Shown: positions 1 to 6,771 of the stretch, one piece after another | Layout: every line of letters begins with the position of its first letter | Position numbering within the stretch: position 1 is the stretch's first letter | Source: a virus | IMG/VR virus record: IMGVR_UViG_3300031758_000512 | Coordinates: 1 to 25,658 of that record | Reading direction: 5' to 3' (one strand) | Length of the DNA stretch: 25,658 nucleotides | Position numbers and translations under genes: made by a program | The notes under the pieces: generated by a model | Told to the model about the DNA's origin: nothing | What the model saw: only the letters and a program-made list of their open reading frames with translations | Database searches by the model: none

Positions 1-163
1 GTCTTAAGTGTTTACCAGTTGTTCTTCTGACCCAGCAAAGCTGGCAGTTCCATTTTGCGCCCATATCAACCCCGCCCTCTGGCGGCCTATCAGCTTGGCA
101 CTTGGTGCAAAACTTTAGTCGATGCACGGGCGTGACTCGGCCCATTTGAATGGCAGGCATCAT
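1..163 (-). CDS. Small zinc-ribbon-like protein, 3' end outside window
   Basis: The gene starts at an ATG at 163 on the minus strand and stays open to the window edge (54 codons visible). Two Cys-x2-Cys knuckles, CTKC at residues 19-22 and CQLC at 40-43, suggest a single four-cysteine zinc ribbon. The start codon shares one base with the stop of the upstream gene (TAATG), and an AGGAG sits a few bases before it, which supports both the start and translational coupling. No family is recognised. It is the last visible gene of the leftward early operon. Confidence 0.6.
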   Translation of the reverse strand, partial: MMPAIQMGRVTPVHRLKFCTKCQADRPPEGGVDMGAKWNCQLCWVRRTTGKHLR

Positions 164-375
164 TAGCGCACTCTCCTAAGAGGTACATCCACAAGGCGAT
201 CACGCTCGGGCGGTGGGGGCGGCATGCCCTCACTAGGCGGTGTCCATCCATGCTTGCGCCAAAGTGTTTGCACATCAGCGCCCGACTCCCATTTAAACTC
301 TACAACGCCATCTTTGCCCATTTTGGTGGGAGTTGACGGGTAGCTAATCTTTGAATATGGTGGTTTTTCCAACAT
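163..375 (-). CDS. Conserved-looking phage hypothetical protein (70 aa)
   Basis: This 70-residue protein has an ATG start preceded by AAGGAG at 381-386, an ideal ribosome binding site. A polyproline stretch follows a GWTPPSEG segment near residues 43-50, and the C-terminus is basic. There are no membrane segments or cysteines. Its stop overlaps the next start (TAATG), and it lies 9 bases after the upstream Cys-rich gene. The function is not recognised. The position within a compact early operon suggests a small accessory protein. Confidence 0.6.
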   Translation of the reverse strand: MLEKPPYSKISYPSTPTKMGKDGVVEFKWESGADVQTLWRKHGWTPPSEGMPPPPPERDRLVDVPLRRVR

Positions 376-384
376 GATGTCTCC

Positions 385-585
385 TTAAAAAGGGATGTGA
401 TCCCATTCCCAGTGTTCGCACTGAACCGTGCCGGTAATCCACTCTAGCGGTGGCTTTGCTCCAAACTGCTTACAAATACCTGTCTCAAAGTTGTTGCACT
501 GTTGGCAATTGACTTGGATAGTGTTGACTTGTTTGACTTGGCTGTCCAGATGCCTCTTGATGGCGTTAAGTTCTGTCAAATTCAT
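385..585 (-). CDS. Small cysteine-rich phage protein (66 aa)
   Basis: The protein has four cysteines, CQQC near residues 27-30 and single cysteines near 38 and 56, and ends in a W-D-x-I-P-F motif. From memory, this pattern is typical of short phage proteins thought to bind zinc; no biochemical role is known to me. The start lies inside the last 20 bases of the helicase gene, with AGAGG about ten bases ahead of the ATG, so it is probably translated by coupling to the helicase. The N-terminal third looks helical. Confidence 0.65.
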   Translation of the reverse strand: MNLTELNAIKRHLDSQVKQVNTIQVNCQQCNNFETGICKQFGAKPPLEWITGTVQCEHWEWDHIPF

Positions 586-2185
586 AATGTTTTACCTCTG
601 TGTATTTTCCATTTTTGCGGGTTGCAATACGTGATGGTGATGACAATTGCTTGCTTAAACCAAATGCCACAAATGTATTGTTTGGCTGAATGCCATTAGG
701 GTTTCTTCTAGCCCACCATTGGTAAGCCTTTTCTTTGGCATAGCCATGATGGTCAAAACAAACCCACTCACTGGCAGTGCGAAGCAAGCCAGAAAAGTAG
801 TCAACCCTTAGCGAGTCTGGCTTGCCTTCTTTTCTGTGGATGGCATAGTCAACTCTGGTCACATCATGCCAAATTAGTTCGCCAATTTCACTTGCACTCG
901 ACAAAAGCGCTGCTAATGAAACCTTGGCATCCATTGGCGCGGCCTCTTCTTCCTCTCTGATTTGACCTTGGCAATAGATGCACACAAGCGCAGCTGGTGC
1001 GTTGCGTTCACCACAGTCTGGGCAAATGCTGTAGGGCGCCTCTTGTGGGCCTGACCTCTTTTTAGCCCTGCCTTGGATGGTATCCACTGGCCCCAAGCGC
1101 TCAACTGTGTCAGTAAAGTCAAGCACCAAGCAGTCATCTTTGCCGTCTGCAATGCGAGTGCCTCGGCCCATTCCTTGCACATAAAGCACTGGCGACTTCG
1201 TTGGCCTGCACCAAATAATGCAATCTACGTCCGGCACATCAAAGCCAACTGAGAGCGCCAGCACGGTGACTAGGCAGTGAATCTGATGTTCCTTAAACTG
1301 GCGAATCAGGTCTTCGCGCTCTTGTTTTGGCGTTTCACCGCACACAACGGCGCTCACAATGCCTTGTTTGTTTAGCTTGTCAGACAGGCTTTCAGCGTTG
1401 GCGACACTCGGTGTAAAGGCGATCCATTTCTTGCGCTCTGAGGCGATTCTGGTGGCTTCTATGGCCACTTTGGCAAGGTATTTCTCAACCTCACGGGATA
1501 GTTCGCCCACCTTGTAGTCGCCGTTTGAGATGCCAACGTGGCTTGCATCAATGCGGGTTTCTATGTGTTTAGTAGGCGGAACAAGTGGCGCAATGAACTT
1601 GGCATTAAGTAGTTCACGCATAGACACTCGACTGGCAATGCCAGTGAACAATGGCTCATCCCCATCGGTCAGCCAAACGCCATTGCCCCTGAAAGGCGTG
1701 GCGGTCATGCCAACAGTTCTGAACTCGCAAAGTTCACCCAACTTGGACAAAAAGGTGCGGTACATCCCTGCATCGCCTGCCTTCTGGCTCACCAGATGAG
1801 CCTCATCAATCACCACGGCCTTGATGTTGCCAAGCAAGTGTGCGGCCTTGTGGATGCTGCCAATGGTGGCAACAATCACATCGGCGTTGTACTTCTTTGT
1901 TCCAAGACTAGCGCTGACAAAACCAACGCTGATGGTGTGAGGCAATAAGGCTCTGAGTTTGGCCGCATTCTGCTCGGCCAGTTCCTTGGATGGAACTAGC
2001 ACCACAGTGCGCGGGTGAAAAAGAGGCCATTGATCCCACATTTGGCGCACAATCTCGGCGCAGATCACCGACTTGCCTGCGGCGGTAGGTAGCACAAGCA
2101 AGGGGATGTCGTGATCCTTTTGGTGCTTAGTCCACCATGCAAACAGGTCTGTGACTGCGCGGGACTGATACTCACGAAGGATCAA
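566..2185 (-). CDS. SF2 DEAH-box DNA helicase
   Basis: This is a superfamily 2 ATP-dependent helicase of the phage DEAD/DEAH (UvsW/RecG-like fold) type, expected to unwind or remodel DNA in replication and recombination. Motifs appear in order: Q-like LREYQ (residues 3-7), Walker A PTAAGKS (33-39), DEAH (127-130), TATPF (161-165), motif V around LSVGFDVPDVD (311-321) and arginine-finger motif VI QGMGRGTR (337-344). A four-cysteine zinc ribbon follows (Cys388, 391, 402, 405), then a C-terminal domain with a WVCFDH segment common in phage helicases. I chose the TTG at 2185 because GAGGAG lies seven bases upstream and the homology begins there. An ATG at 2209 and further in-frame starts up to 2326 are alternatives but run deep into the upstream gene. 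It overlaps genes at both ends. Confidence 0.85.
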   Translation of the reverse strand: MILREYQSRAVTDLFAWWTKHQKDHDIPLLVLPTAAGKSVICAEIVRQMWDQWPLFHPRTVVLVPSKELAEQNAAKLRALLPHTISVGFVSASLGTKKYNADVIVATIGSIHKAAHLLGNIKAVVIDEAHLVSQKAGDAGMYRTFLSKLGELCEFRTVGMTATPFRGNGVWLTDGDEPLFTGIASRVSMRELLNAKFIAPLVPPTKHIETRIDASHVGISNGDYKVGELSREVEKYLAKVAIEATRIASERKKWIAFTPSVANAESLSDKLNKQGIVSAVVCGETPKQEREDLIRQFKEHQIHCLVTVLALSVGFDVPDVDCIIWCRPTKSPVLYVQGMGRGTRIADGKDDCLVLDFTDTVERLGPVDTIQGRAKKRSGPQEAPYSICPDCGERNAPAALVCIYCQGQIREEEEAAPMDAKVSLAALLSSASEIGELIWHDVTRVDYAIHRKEGKPDSLRVDYFSGLLRTASEWVCFDHHGYAKEKAYQWWARRNPNGIQPNNTFVAFGLSKQLSSPSRIATRKNGKYTEVKHYEFDRT

Positions 2186-2360
2186 AGTCGCTCTCCTCAA
2201 GCATGGCATCTGCAATTGCATACGCCCTTTGTGCAATCTTTGAAGGATCATGCCACCATTTGTAGTTACTATCGTGCGCTCCTTGTTCGAGATCGCCAGC
2301 AAGAGCTTGCCCTGCAAAGTAGTCACGCAATGTAATTTTGTTAATTGATGGTGTTTTCAT
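2172..2360 (-). CDS. Small conserved phage protein (TLRDYFAGQAL family)
   Basis: This 62-residue protein carries TLRDYFAGQALAG near residues 10-22 and AYAIADAML near 47-55, a pairing I recognise from many short phage and prophage hypothetical proteins; the function is unknown to me. The start overlaps the stop of the nuclease gene (ATGA), and its own end overlaps the helicase start, so nuclease, this protein and helicase are translationally chained. No cysteine motif or membrane segment is visible; it is probably a small helical cytoplasmic protein. Confidence 0.75.
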   Translation of the reverse strand: MKTPSINKITLRDYFAGQALAGDLEQGAHDSNYKWWHDPSKIAQRAYAIADAMLEESDFDPS

Positions 2361-3445
2361 ACAAACCTCGCATTGTGCTGTTTACGTAAATCAAGGGCAA
2401 ACTCATCCACCAAGGCGGTCTTGTCTGCACAGGCATGAATTTCAGCACTGCTGATGTGATCGGGGTTCTTATCTGGGTCGCCATTGACAAACTGTTTGCC
2501 CTCTGGCGTTTTGTAAACCACATTATCATTTTGGTCAAGGTCAACTGGATGGCCTGTTTTGGCAAGTAAGATGGGGATGTAGCGGTGATCATTGCAACCT
2601 TTGCGCTGCATTCCTTCTGACAAGACTGTGCCATGGGAAGCGCACGACCAAGCGGCATCGCCGTCCAACTCTGGTGTGGCATGAACGCATGATCGGCAGG
2701 TTGGCGCAGGAACGTCTGTGCCGTGGCAGATAGCTTGGTAGTCGCAGAACTTGCACTCAAACCAAGTGGGGTCGGTAGAAACTCCAACTGGTGGCTCGGG
2801 TGCGGTGATCACTGCCATGGCCTTGTTGATGATGGCCTGTGCCTCACACTTGTCGTACTCCAAACGCTCGGTGTAGATGTCATCGTTGTCTTTGTTGACC
2901 ACAAAGTAAAGCGCACGATGGCAACCATCTTCCCCAAACTGATCAATTGACCACTTCATGTATATTTGCATCTGCGCGTAGTGTTCGGGCTTGGACTTCT
3001 TTACGCCAAATTTCTGCATTTCTTTGAACATTTTGTCAGATGCAGTCTTGATCTCTAGCAGGTGCGGAGACTTAGGCGCTTGCGGCAGGCCAGTGATGAT
3101 GCCATCGGCGTTGCCTTGGAAATGGTGGCCAGTGGCGGGTTCTGTGAATGACCACTGCCTGCCCGTGGCAGGGTTGATCTGGTAGACCGTGCAACCAATG
3201 CTAGACAAGTCAGCATAGACACGCGGCTCTTGTAAGTGGCCAGACTGAAACACTCGGTATAGGCGACCAGAGAACTCGGCAGGCTTTGACCACCGGAAAG
3301 AGTACCAGTGCTGGCGCAGGCAAGGCTTACCAATGGCAGAGGCGCCAAGGTAAGGGCGCTGAGATTCCGAGCCAAACTTTGCCTTGTAATGGGCAAAGAT
3401 GGCATCGGCCACAGGATCAATAACTGATTGTGGAAGTAAGGCCAT
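2357..3445 (-). CDS. PD-(D/E)XK nuclease with Cas4/AddB-like iron-sulfur cysteines
   Basis: This 362-aa RecB-family nuclease probably acts as the phage's DNA end-processing exonuclease. The catalytic core is visible: GNADG with Asp114, LEIKT with Glu131 and Lys133, and a HYAQMQIY motif at 155-162 whose glutamine is typical of RecB-type nucleases. Cys42 (KPCLRQ) plus Cys231, Cys234 and Cys240 give the C-xn-C-x2-C-x5-C pattern that holds a 4Fe-4S cluster in Cas4 and AddB. A further Cys/His-rich stretch follows at about 250-290. The start shares a base with the upstream SSB stop (TAATG). The SSB and Sak4 neighbours indicate a recombination module; there is no CRISPR context. Confidence 0.85.
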   Translation of the reverse strand: MALLPQSVIDPVADAIFAHYKAKFGSESQRPYLGASAIGKPCLRQHWYSFRWSKPAEFSGRLYRVFQSGHLQEPRVYADLSSIGCTVYQINPATGRQWSFTEPATGHHFQGNADGIITGLPQAPKSPHLLEIKTASDKMFKEMQKFGVKKSKPEHYAQMQIYMKWSIDQFGEDGCHRALYFVVNKDNDDIYTERLEYDKCEAQAIINKAMAVITAPEPPVGVSTDPTWFECKFCDYQAICHGTDVPAPTCRSCVHATPELDGDAAWSCASHGTVLSEGMQRKGCNDHRYIPILLAKTGHPVDLDQNDNVVYKTPEGKQFVNGDPDKNPDHISSAEIHACADKTALVDEFALDLRKQHNARFV

Positions 3446-3957
3446 TACTTACGTGCCCAAGCTGGTGTTTTGGACTTTGCGGCCTCTTGCTCGGCTGTTG
3501 GCCATGCAGGGGTGTCGGCAGGCGTAGGTGCAGTTGGTGCAGCAGCTGGTGCGCTGATACCGCCACCTGCGGCTTCGTAGCCCTTGATGTTGTTGCTTGC
3601 CTTGTACTGCCCAACAGCTTCGCGCACAGTCACGTTGATACGAACTGGTTTGAAGTGAAGGGCAGCAGTGTCCATCAACTTGATGACGTTCACGGCATGG
3701 CAAAGGCCAGACAACTGGCTCTGGGCAATGCGCTGAGTGTCTTCGCTTGTGTGGCGAATGTTCAAGTTCTCCCAAACCTTACGGCCTTTGAACTGGCCAT
3801 CAATGATCTCGAAAGTCAGCTTCAAGCCTTCGCCGTTGCCAGACTTCAAGGGCTGAACATCAGACTCAACAATGTGAGCCAAATAAACACCCGCAGGCAG
3901 TGGGCCTGAAGATGCTTGGGGGGCGACTTGGGATGCGTCAAAATTAAACTGAGCCAT
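3445..3957 (-). CDS. DUF669-type single-stranded DNA-binding protein
   Basis: This 170-aa protein resembles the DUF669 phage single-strand DNA-binding family (OB-fold-like). The N-terminus FNFDASQV, the LPAGVYLAHIVESDV strand (about 20-34) and GEGLKLTFEI with KGRKVWENLNI (about 43-68) are characteristic. The C-terminal third is an Ala/Pro/Thr-rich linker ending in a basic WARK tail, without the acidic tip of classical SSBs. It would coat single strands made by the adjacent nuclease and hand them to the Sak4-like ATPase. AGGA about ten bases upstream of the ATG supports the start. It lies 39 bases after the Sak4-like gene. Confidence 0.85.
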   Translation of the reverse strand: MAQFNFDASQVAPQASSGPLPAGVYLAHIVESDVQPLKSGNGEGLKLTFEIIDGQFKGRKVWENLNIRHTSEDTQRIAQSQLSGLCHAVNVIKLMDTAALHFKPVRINVTVREAVGQYKASNNIKGYEAAGGGISAPAAAPTAPTPADTPAWPTAEQEAAKSKTPAWARK

Positions 3958-3996
3958 GATAAATTTCCTAAAAAGTTAAGTTACGAACTGGGGTGA

Positions 3997-4743
3997 TCAA
4001 GATTGCGCTTGGGTAAGCGCTGCTTGGAATGCCGTCCAGTCAAGCGGCATATTCTGAAGGCCAAAGCGGTTACCACCGCAGTGAGCCGGATGGGGTTCAA
4101 CGTGCAAGATGCGCTCACCAGTGGTGGTAGCCTTGGTTTCTTTCTTAGAGAACCCTGCGTCTGTCTTGCTAGTGAAGATGCGGTAGCCTGCGTAGCCAAT
4201 CACGTCTGCCCACTCTTGTACAAGACCAGCGGCCTTGTCGTGCAGTTTCAGAACGTGGCTGTCATAGCCTTCGGTTAGCGGGTCTTCAATGCGCTTGATC
4301 TTGTCGTGAGCAATCAAGATAATGCCCATGCCCTTGGCAGAGCGCAAGACTTCCAAACCAGACAGAAGGTTGCGCCATTCTTCGGCGGCGGCGACGTAGC
4401 CCTTACCAAAGCCTGGCTGCTCAATGTTCTTCCAATTATTCTGCTTGCACACATACTCTTGGATCATTGGCTCTAACCAGTCAAGCGAGTCAATGAATAG
4501 GGTCTGGAAGTCATGGTCTTGGTTGATCAGCGTGTCAATGGCCGCATAGACTTCGGGCAGACTGGCCGCCAATGGGAAGGCGTTTGCGTCCACAGCATCA
4601 GCGCCGTCTTCGGTCAAGATGCCAATGGCGTTGGGCGCCATGGCTGCGAATGTTGTCTTGCCGATTTTGCCTTGGCCGACCACCACAATCTTGGGTGAGC
4701 GTACACGTTTGGTTTTGGAGATGGATGAGAGATCGAATGCCAT
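3997..4743 (-). CDS. Sak4-like RecA-fold ATPase (AAA_24)
   Basis: This 248-aa protein has a RecA-like nucleotide-binding fold with Walker A GQGKIGKTT (23-31), Walker B TLFIDSLDW (81-89, Asp85) and a later IILIAHDK strand with His146, as in AAA_24/Sak4 phage recombinases. Sak4-type proteins promote strand annealing or exchange with the phage SSB, which fits the DUF669 gene directly downstream and the nuclease after it. The ATG is one base past the stop of the preceding gene, so expression is coupled. Length is normal for the family. Strand-exchange activity is inferred from family and context. Confidence 0.82.
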   Translation of the reverse strand: MAFDLSSISKTKRVRSPKIVVVGQGKIGKTTFAAMAPNAIGILTEDGADAVDANAFPLAASLPEVYAAIDTLINQDHDFQTLFIDSLDWLEPMIQEYVCKQNNWKNIEQPGFGKGYVAAAEEWRNLLSGLEVLRSAKGMGIILIAHDKIKRIEDPLTEGYDSHVLKLHDKAAGLVQEWADVIGYAGYRIFTSKTDAGFSKKETKATTTGERILHVEPHPAHCGGNRFGLQNMPLDWTAFQAALTQAQS

Positions 4744-4744
4744 G

Positions 4745-5113
4745 TTAGTCTTTCAGTTCAATGGATGGTTTTGCGGGTTTGCTAGTGATGAACACTGCTG
4801 CCTTGTTGTAGGCAGCGGGGTCAATTTCGGAGAGGGAGCGCAGGTATGCCAGATTAACTTCGGCCTTCCAGCGAAATGCTCTTTGGGCGTTTTCTGACAG
4901 ATCGTCATAGTCGGCGGCCAAACGGTCAGTATCAACCGTGCGGTTTAGCTTCCAAGTAATTGAGAACTCCTCATCGTTGTGTGTGCCTTCATTGCTTTCG
5001 GGCTTGGCAAACTGCTCGGTGATCAAAGTCTCAATGCGTAGGCGCTCGGCCTTGGCTTCGTTCTCGGCCTGCTTGGCCATGCGCAGTTGTGCTGCCAGTT
5101 CAGAGATCGTCAT
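4745..5113 (-). CDS. Conserved phage hypothetical next to the recombinase (122 aa)
   Basis: I chose the ATG at 5113 because residues 1-35 then form a charged, coiled-coil-like helix (MTISELAAQLRMAKQ...), which suits a real N-terminus. An ATG far upstream at 5257 would overlap the preceding gene almost completely. The rest contains a beta-like FSITWKLNRTVD stretch and ends KPAKPSIELKD. Proteins of this outline commonly sit beside phage Sak4/SSB genes, but no activity is known to me. The start overlaps the upstream gene by 14 bases, and the stop is one base before the Sak4 start. Confidence 0.65.
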   Translation of the reverse strand: MTISELAAQLRMAKQAENEAKAERLRIETLITEQFAKPESNEGTHNDEEFSITWKLNRTVDTDRLAADYDDLSENAQRAFRWKAEVNLAYLRSLSEIDPAAYNKAAVFITSKPAKPSIELKD

Positions 5114-5375
5114 TTTTATAGTCCTCAAGTGCGGTGGTTGTGATGTGATCAACAAGGCCCTGCAAGAGCAAGTGGCCAATGTCAATGTCAGTGCCTTTGA
5201 TGTAGGCGCTGACAAGTTCCATAGTTTCGCCATAGTCAGGCTCATTAGGTAAGCCACGGCTATCTAATGCGCCAATTTCTTCTGGGATGTACTCCAAGTG
5301 GCAGACTAAATCAACGCCTTCAAGTTCGCACTCAAATTCAATGATTCCTTGGGGGCAGGCAGGTGTGGGGTTCAT
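5100..5375 (-). CDS. Acidic phage hypothetical protein (91 aa)
   Basis: The start at 5375 has AAGGAG eight bases upstream and overlaps the stop of the HTH gene (ATGA); an upstream in-frame ATG at 5420 lacks such support. The protein is strongly acidic (FECELEGVDLVCHLEYIPEE near residues 13-32) and ends DYKNDDL. No motif or membrane segment is recognised. It could be a small inhibitor or a structural partner, but nothing in the sequence decides this. Confidence 0.6.
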   Translation of the reverse strand: MNPTPACPQGIIEFECELEGVDLVCHLEYIPEEIGALDSRGLPNEPDYGETMELVSAYIKGTDIDIGHLLLQGLVDHITTTALEDYKNDDL

Positions 5376-5581
5376 GTGTTCTTCTCCTTGAGTTTGGATG
5401 CTTTCGGTTCGTGCATACAAGCCTCCTCATATTCAAGAACATCTTGCGGTCTGTAACGAATCAGTCCGCCGATCTTGAGGTAGCGAACACCCTGCTTGAG
5501 CGATCTGTCGCGCTCCAGTGTCGCCTCGCTGATCTTCCACCGGAATGCCAGCTCCTCTTGTGTCATCAGTTGCTCATTCAT
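5372..5581 (-). CDS. Helix-turn-helix protein, excisionase/MerR-like
   Basis: This 69-aa protein has a winged-helix DNA-binding motif: MTQEELAFRWKISEATLERDR (residues 6-26) as the helix-turn-helix, then GVRYLKIGGLIRYRPQDVLEYEE (about 31-53) as wing and terminal helix. This is the HTH_17/AlpA/excisionase type. It may regulate phage transcription or act as a recombination directionality factor, but no integrase is visible. The ATG overlaps the previous stop (ATGA) with GAGGAG upstream. The last codons (KLKEKN) double as the ribosome binding site of the next gene. Confidence 0.75.
   Translation of the reverse strand: MNEQLMTQEELAFRWKISEATLERDRSLKQGVRYLKIGGLIRYRPQDVLEYEEACMHEPKASKLKEKNT
5377..5397 (-). 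repeat. Duplicated gene-junction module, copy 1
   Basis: A 21-bp stretch that differs from 5701-5721 by one base. It encodes the C-terminal KLKEKN of the HTH protein and carries the AAGGAG ribosome binding site of the next gene. Confidence 0.75.
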
Positions 5582-5700
5582 TGTGGCTTCTCCTCGTCAT
5601 CAAACGCCATGTCTGGGTGCGGCACAGCGTCATGCACAACCACACCATCAACGGCCTCGATGTACCGCCCGCAGATAACGCAGTAATAGCCGTCATCCAT
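5578..5700 (-). CDS. Tiny zinc-knuckle phage protein (40 aa)
   Basis: The ATG at 5700 lies seven bases after AAGGAG and gives a 40-residue protein beginning MDDGYYCVICGRYIEA, followed by DGVVVHDAVPHPDM and an acidic tail ending EEKPQ. The single C-x2-C knuckle plus two histidines could bind zinc. I recognise this pattern (CxxCGR, then DGVxVHDxVPHP) from many short phage proteins of unknown role. A longer upstream start (5778) is unlikely because it would read through the upstream gene. The stop overlaps the start of the HTH gene (ATGA). Confidence 0.7.
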   Translation of the reverse strand: MDDGYYCVICGRYIEAVDGVVVHDAVPHPDMAFDDEEKPQ

Positions 5701-6046
5701 TGTTCTTCTCCTTAAGTTTGGCTTCAATGGCTCGGGCAAATGTATATAGCCGTGTGCCATAGGCGTTAACACCTTCAAGGATTGCGCCTATCTCCTCTTC
5801 ACTTAGCGGCTTGCGCTGTGATGGGGTGGTGTAGAGAGGCTTCCAACGTCCTTCCCATGGTGGTCGTTGTTTATTCCAAACTGTTTCCGCTTCACCATGC
5901 TCTATGTCGTACCATGCCACAGGCTCTTGCTCTGGCTGTGCCAAGGCTTCTTTGATGGCGGTGATGGCTTGCAATTGTTTTTGTTGCGGATACATAGATG
6001 TTTCCAAGGCATCTAGCGCCAGATTCAATGCTTCGTCTTTAGTCAT
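5693..6046 (-). CDS. Phage hypothetical, MTKDEALxLALxALE family (117 aa)
   Basis: The N-terminal helix (MTKDEALNLALDALE), the AITAIKEALAQPEQEPVAWY segment (about 28-46), and the later PLYTTP and KPLSEEEIGAI pieces are familiar from numerous phage proteins of unknown function. I chose the ATG at 6046 because it overlaps the stop of the upstream small gene (ATGA); an alternative ATG four codons upstream (6058) is possible. The end, KLKEKNNG, reads through the ribosome binding site of the next gene, which it overlaps by 8 bases. Confidence 0.65.
   Translation of the reverse strand: MTKDEALNLALDALETSMYPQQKQLQAITAIKEALAQPEQEPVAWYDIEHGEAETVWNKQRPPWEGRWKPLYTTPSQRKPLSEEEIGAILEGVNAYGTRLYTFARAIEAKLKEKNNG
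5701..5721 (-). repeat. Duplicated gene-junction module, copy 2
   Basis: This 21-bp stretch matches 5377-5397 with one mismatch. It encodes the C-terminal KLKEKN of the upstream protein and supplies AAGGAG for the zinc-knuckle gene. Confidence 0.75.
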
Positions 6047-6186
6047 GCTGACCACCATGCAACCAATAAAGCGGCCAAGCTAATGCCAATGGCAAGGGCT
6101 GTGAGAAGGTCAAGCCCTGCTTGTGCGCGGGCGGTGAGCCTGGCGCTCTTGACTTCGGGGTAGTAGAAATGTTTGCTGTGTTTCAT
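6043..6186 (-). CDS. Tiny single-span membrane protein (47 aa)
   Basis: An ATG at 6186 opens a 47-codon frame ending in TGA at 6043. The protein begins MKHSKHFYYPEVKSARLTAR (basic) and then has a hydrophobic segment from about residue 25 to 44 (LDLLTALAIGISLAALLVAWW). That fits one transmembrane helix with the basic N-terminus in the cytoplasm. The stop overlaps the next ATG (ATGA), matching the coupling seen through the operon, although the ribosome binding site is weak. Function unknown; a small early membrane protein could act in superinfection exclusion or lysis control, but nothing decides this. Confidence 0.5.
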   Translation of the reverse strand: MKHSKHFYYPEVKSARLTARAQAGLDLLTALAIGISLAALLVAWWSA

Positions 6187-6198
6187 GTTGTGCTTTCG

Positions 6199-6212
6199 GG
6201 GGCTTGCGCCCC
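6199..6212 (-). other. GNRA-capped hairpin in early mRNA
   Basis: On the minus strand GGGGC-GCAA-GCCCC forms a 5-bp GC stem with a GCAA tetraloop. It sits between the first and second genes of the early operon. No T-run follows, so it is not a classic terminator; mRNA processing or stability is possible. Confidence 0.4.
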
Positions 6213-6223
6213 ATTTGGTTTAA

Positions 6224-6604
6224 TTAGGCTGCGGCTTTCTCAGCGAATAAGCGCTTGGCTTCTGTGCCTTGATAAGCGTATTCGTCAGAGCCATAAGCTG
6301 GATCGATTTCTTCCCAAAATGTGGGTGATAAAAACTTACCAGACTGAAGCGCAGCTTCAACACGAATAGACAAGCGCACTGCTTTAGCAGATGCTTCTTG
6401 GCGAAGATCGGGAAAATAAGAATCGCCAGACTCTGGGCAAACAACTTCTTGAGTGCCGTTGAAAGTAGCTGTGTGACGGAAGCGGCGACCTGCTACGTTT
6501 TCGATCACAACGTAATACTGCTCGGCAATGAAGGGGTGACCGTCGCAAGAGTAGCCTGCGTTATAAAGATCAGTTGCTACGTGGGCTGTGTAAGATGCGT
6601 TCAT
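6224..6604 (-). CDS. First gene of the leftward early operon, unknown function (126 aa)
   Basis: The ATG at 6604 follows AGGAAAC at a proper distance; a longer frame up to 6658 would reach into the promoter's transcribed leader and is less likely. The protein contains YTAHVATDLYNAGYSCDGHPF (about 4-24), a beta-rich YYVVIENVAGRRFRH segment, and an acidic FWEEIDPAYGSDEYAYQGTEA region near the C-terminus. No domain is recognised. As the promoter-proximal gene it is probably made first and strongly, which suits a host-takeover or accessory protein; that is inference. Confidence 0.65.
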   Translation of the reverse strand: MNASYTAHVATDLYNAGYSCDGHPFIAEQYYVVIENVAGRRFRHTATFNGTQEVVCPESGDSYFPDLRQEASAKAVRLSIRVEAALQSGKFLSPTFWEEIDPAYGSDEYAYQGTEAKRLFAEKAAA

Positions 6605-6665
6605 TTTGTTTCCTATGGCCTTTCGGCGTGATGGACAGAGAACCAATTTCCCTGCCACGCTTTGA

Positions 6666-6693
6666 ATTCTAGCGAGTTGCTAGATGTTGTCAA
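6666..6693 (-). promoter_or_regulatory. Leftward early promoter
   Basis: On the minus strand TTGACA (6693-6688) and TAGAAT (6671-6666) are separated by 16 bp, a near-consensus sigma70 promoter facing the early operon. Two of the three 17-bp operators overlap it. Confidence 0.75.
6668..6684. promoter_or_regulatory. Operator 1 (perfect TCTAGC-N5-GCTAGA)
   Basis: A perfect 6-5-6 inverted repeat covering the -10 and spacer of the leftward promoter. It is a likely binding site of the Cro/YdaS-type protein encoded at 6772. Confidence 0.65.
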
Positions 6694-6706
6694 GCCCTTT
6701 GCTAGA
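6690..6706. promoter_or_regulatory. Operator 2 (TCAAGC-N5-GCTAGA)
   Basis: Same 6-5-6 architecture with one mismatch in the left arm. It overlaps the -35 of the leftward promoter and starts 22 bp from operator 1. Confidence 0.55.
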
Positions 6707-6731
6707 AATATTTGTGTAGGTGTTTTCCCTA

Positions 6732-6762
6732 TTGCCAAAAGAGTCTATCAATGTGCTAGAGT
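6732..6762 (+). promoter_or_regulatory. Candidate rightward promoter of the regulator gene
   Basis: An extended -10 (TG-C-TAGAGT, hexamer at 6757-6762) is preceded by TTGCCA at 6732-6737 with a long 19-bp spacer. Initiation would fall near 6769, two or three bases before the ATG at 6772. Operator 3 overlaps the -10. Confidence 0.45.
6744..6760. promoter_or_regulatory. Operator 3 (TCTATC-N5-GCTAGA)
   Basis: A third 6-5-6 site with one left-arm mismatch. It overlaps the -10 of the candidate rightward promoter, consistent with autoregulation by the downstream gene. Confidence 0.55.
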
Positions 6763-6771
6763 CAATGCCCT

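Noticed and set aside
2357-3445. Cas4 as part of a CRISPR adaptation system
   Set aside because: No cas1/cas2 or repeats are present; the SSB and Sak4 neighbours point to phage recombination.
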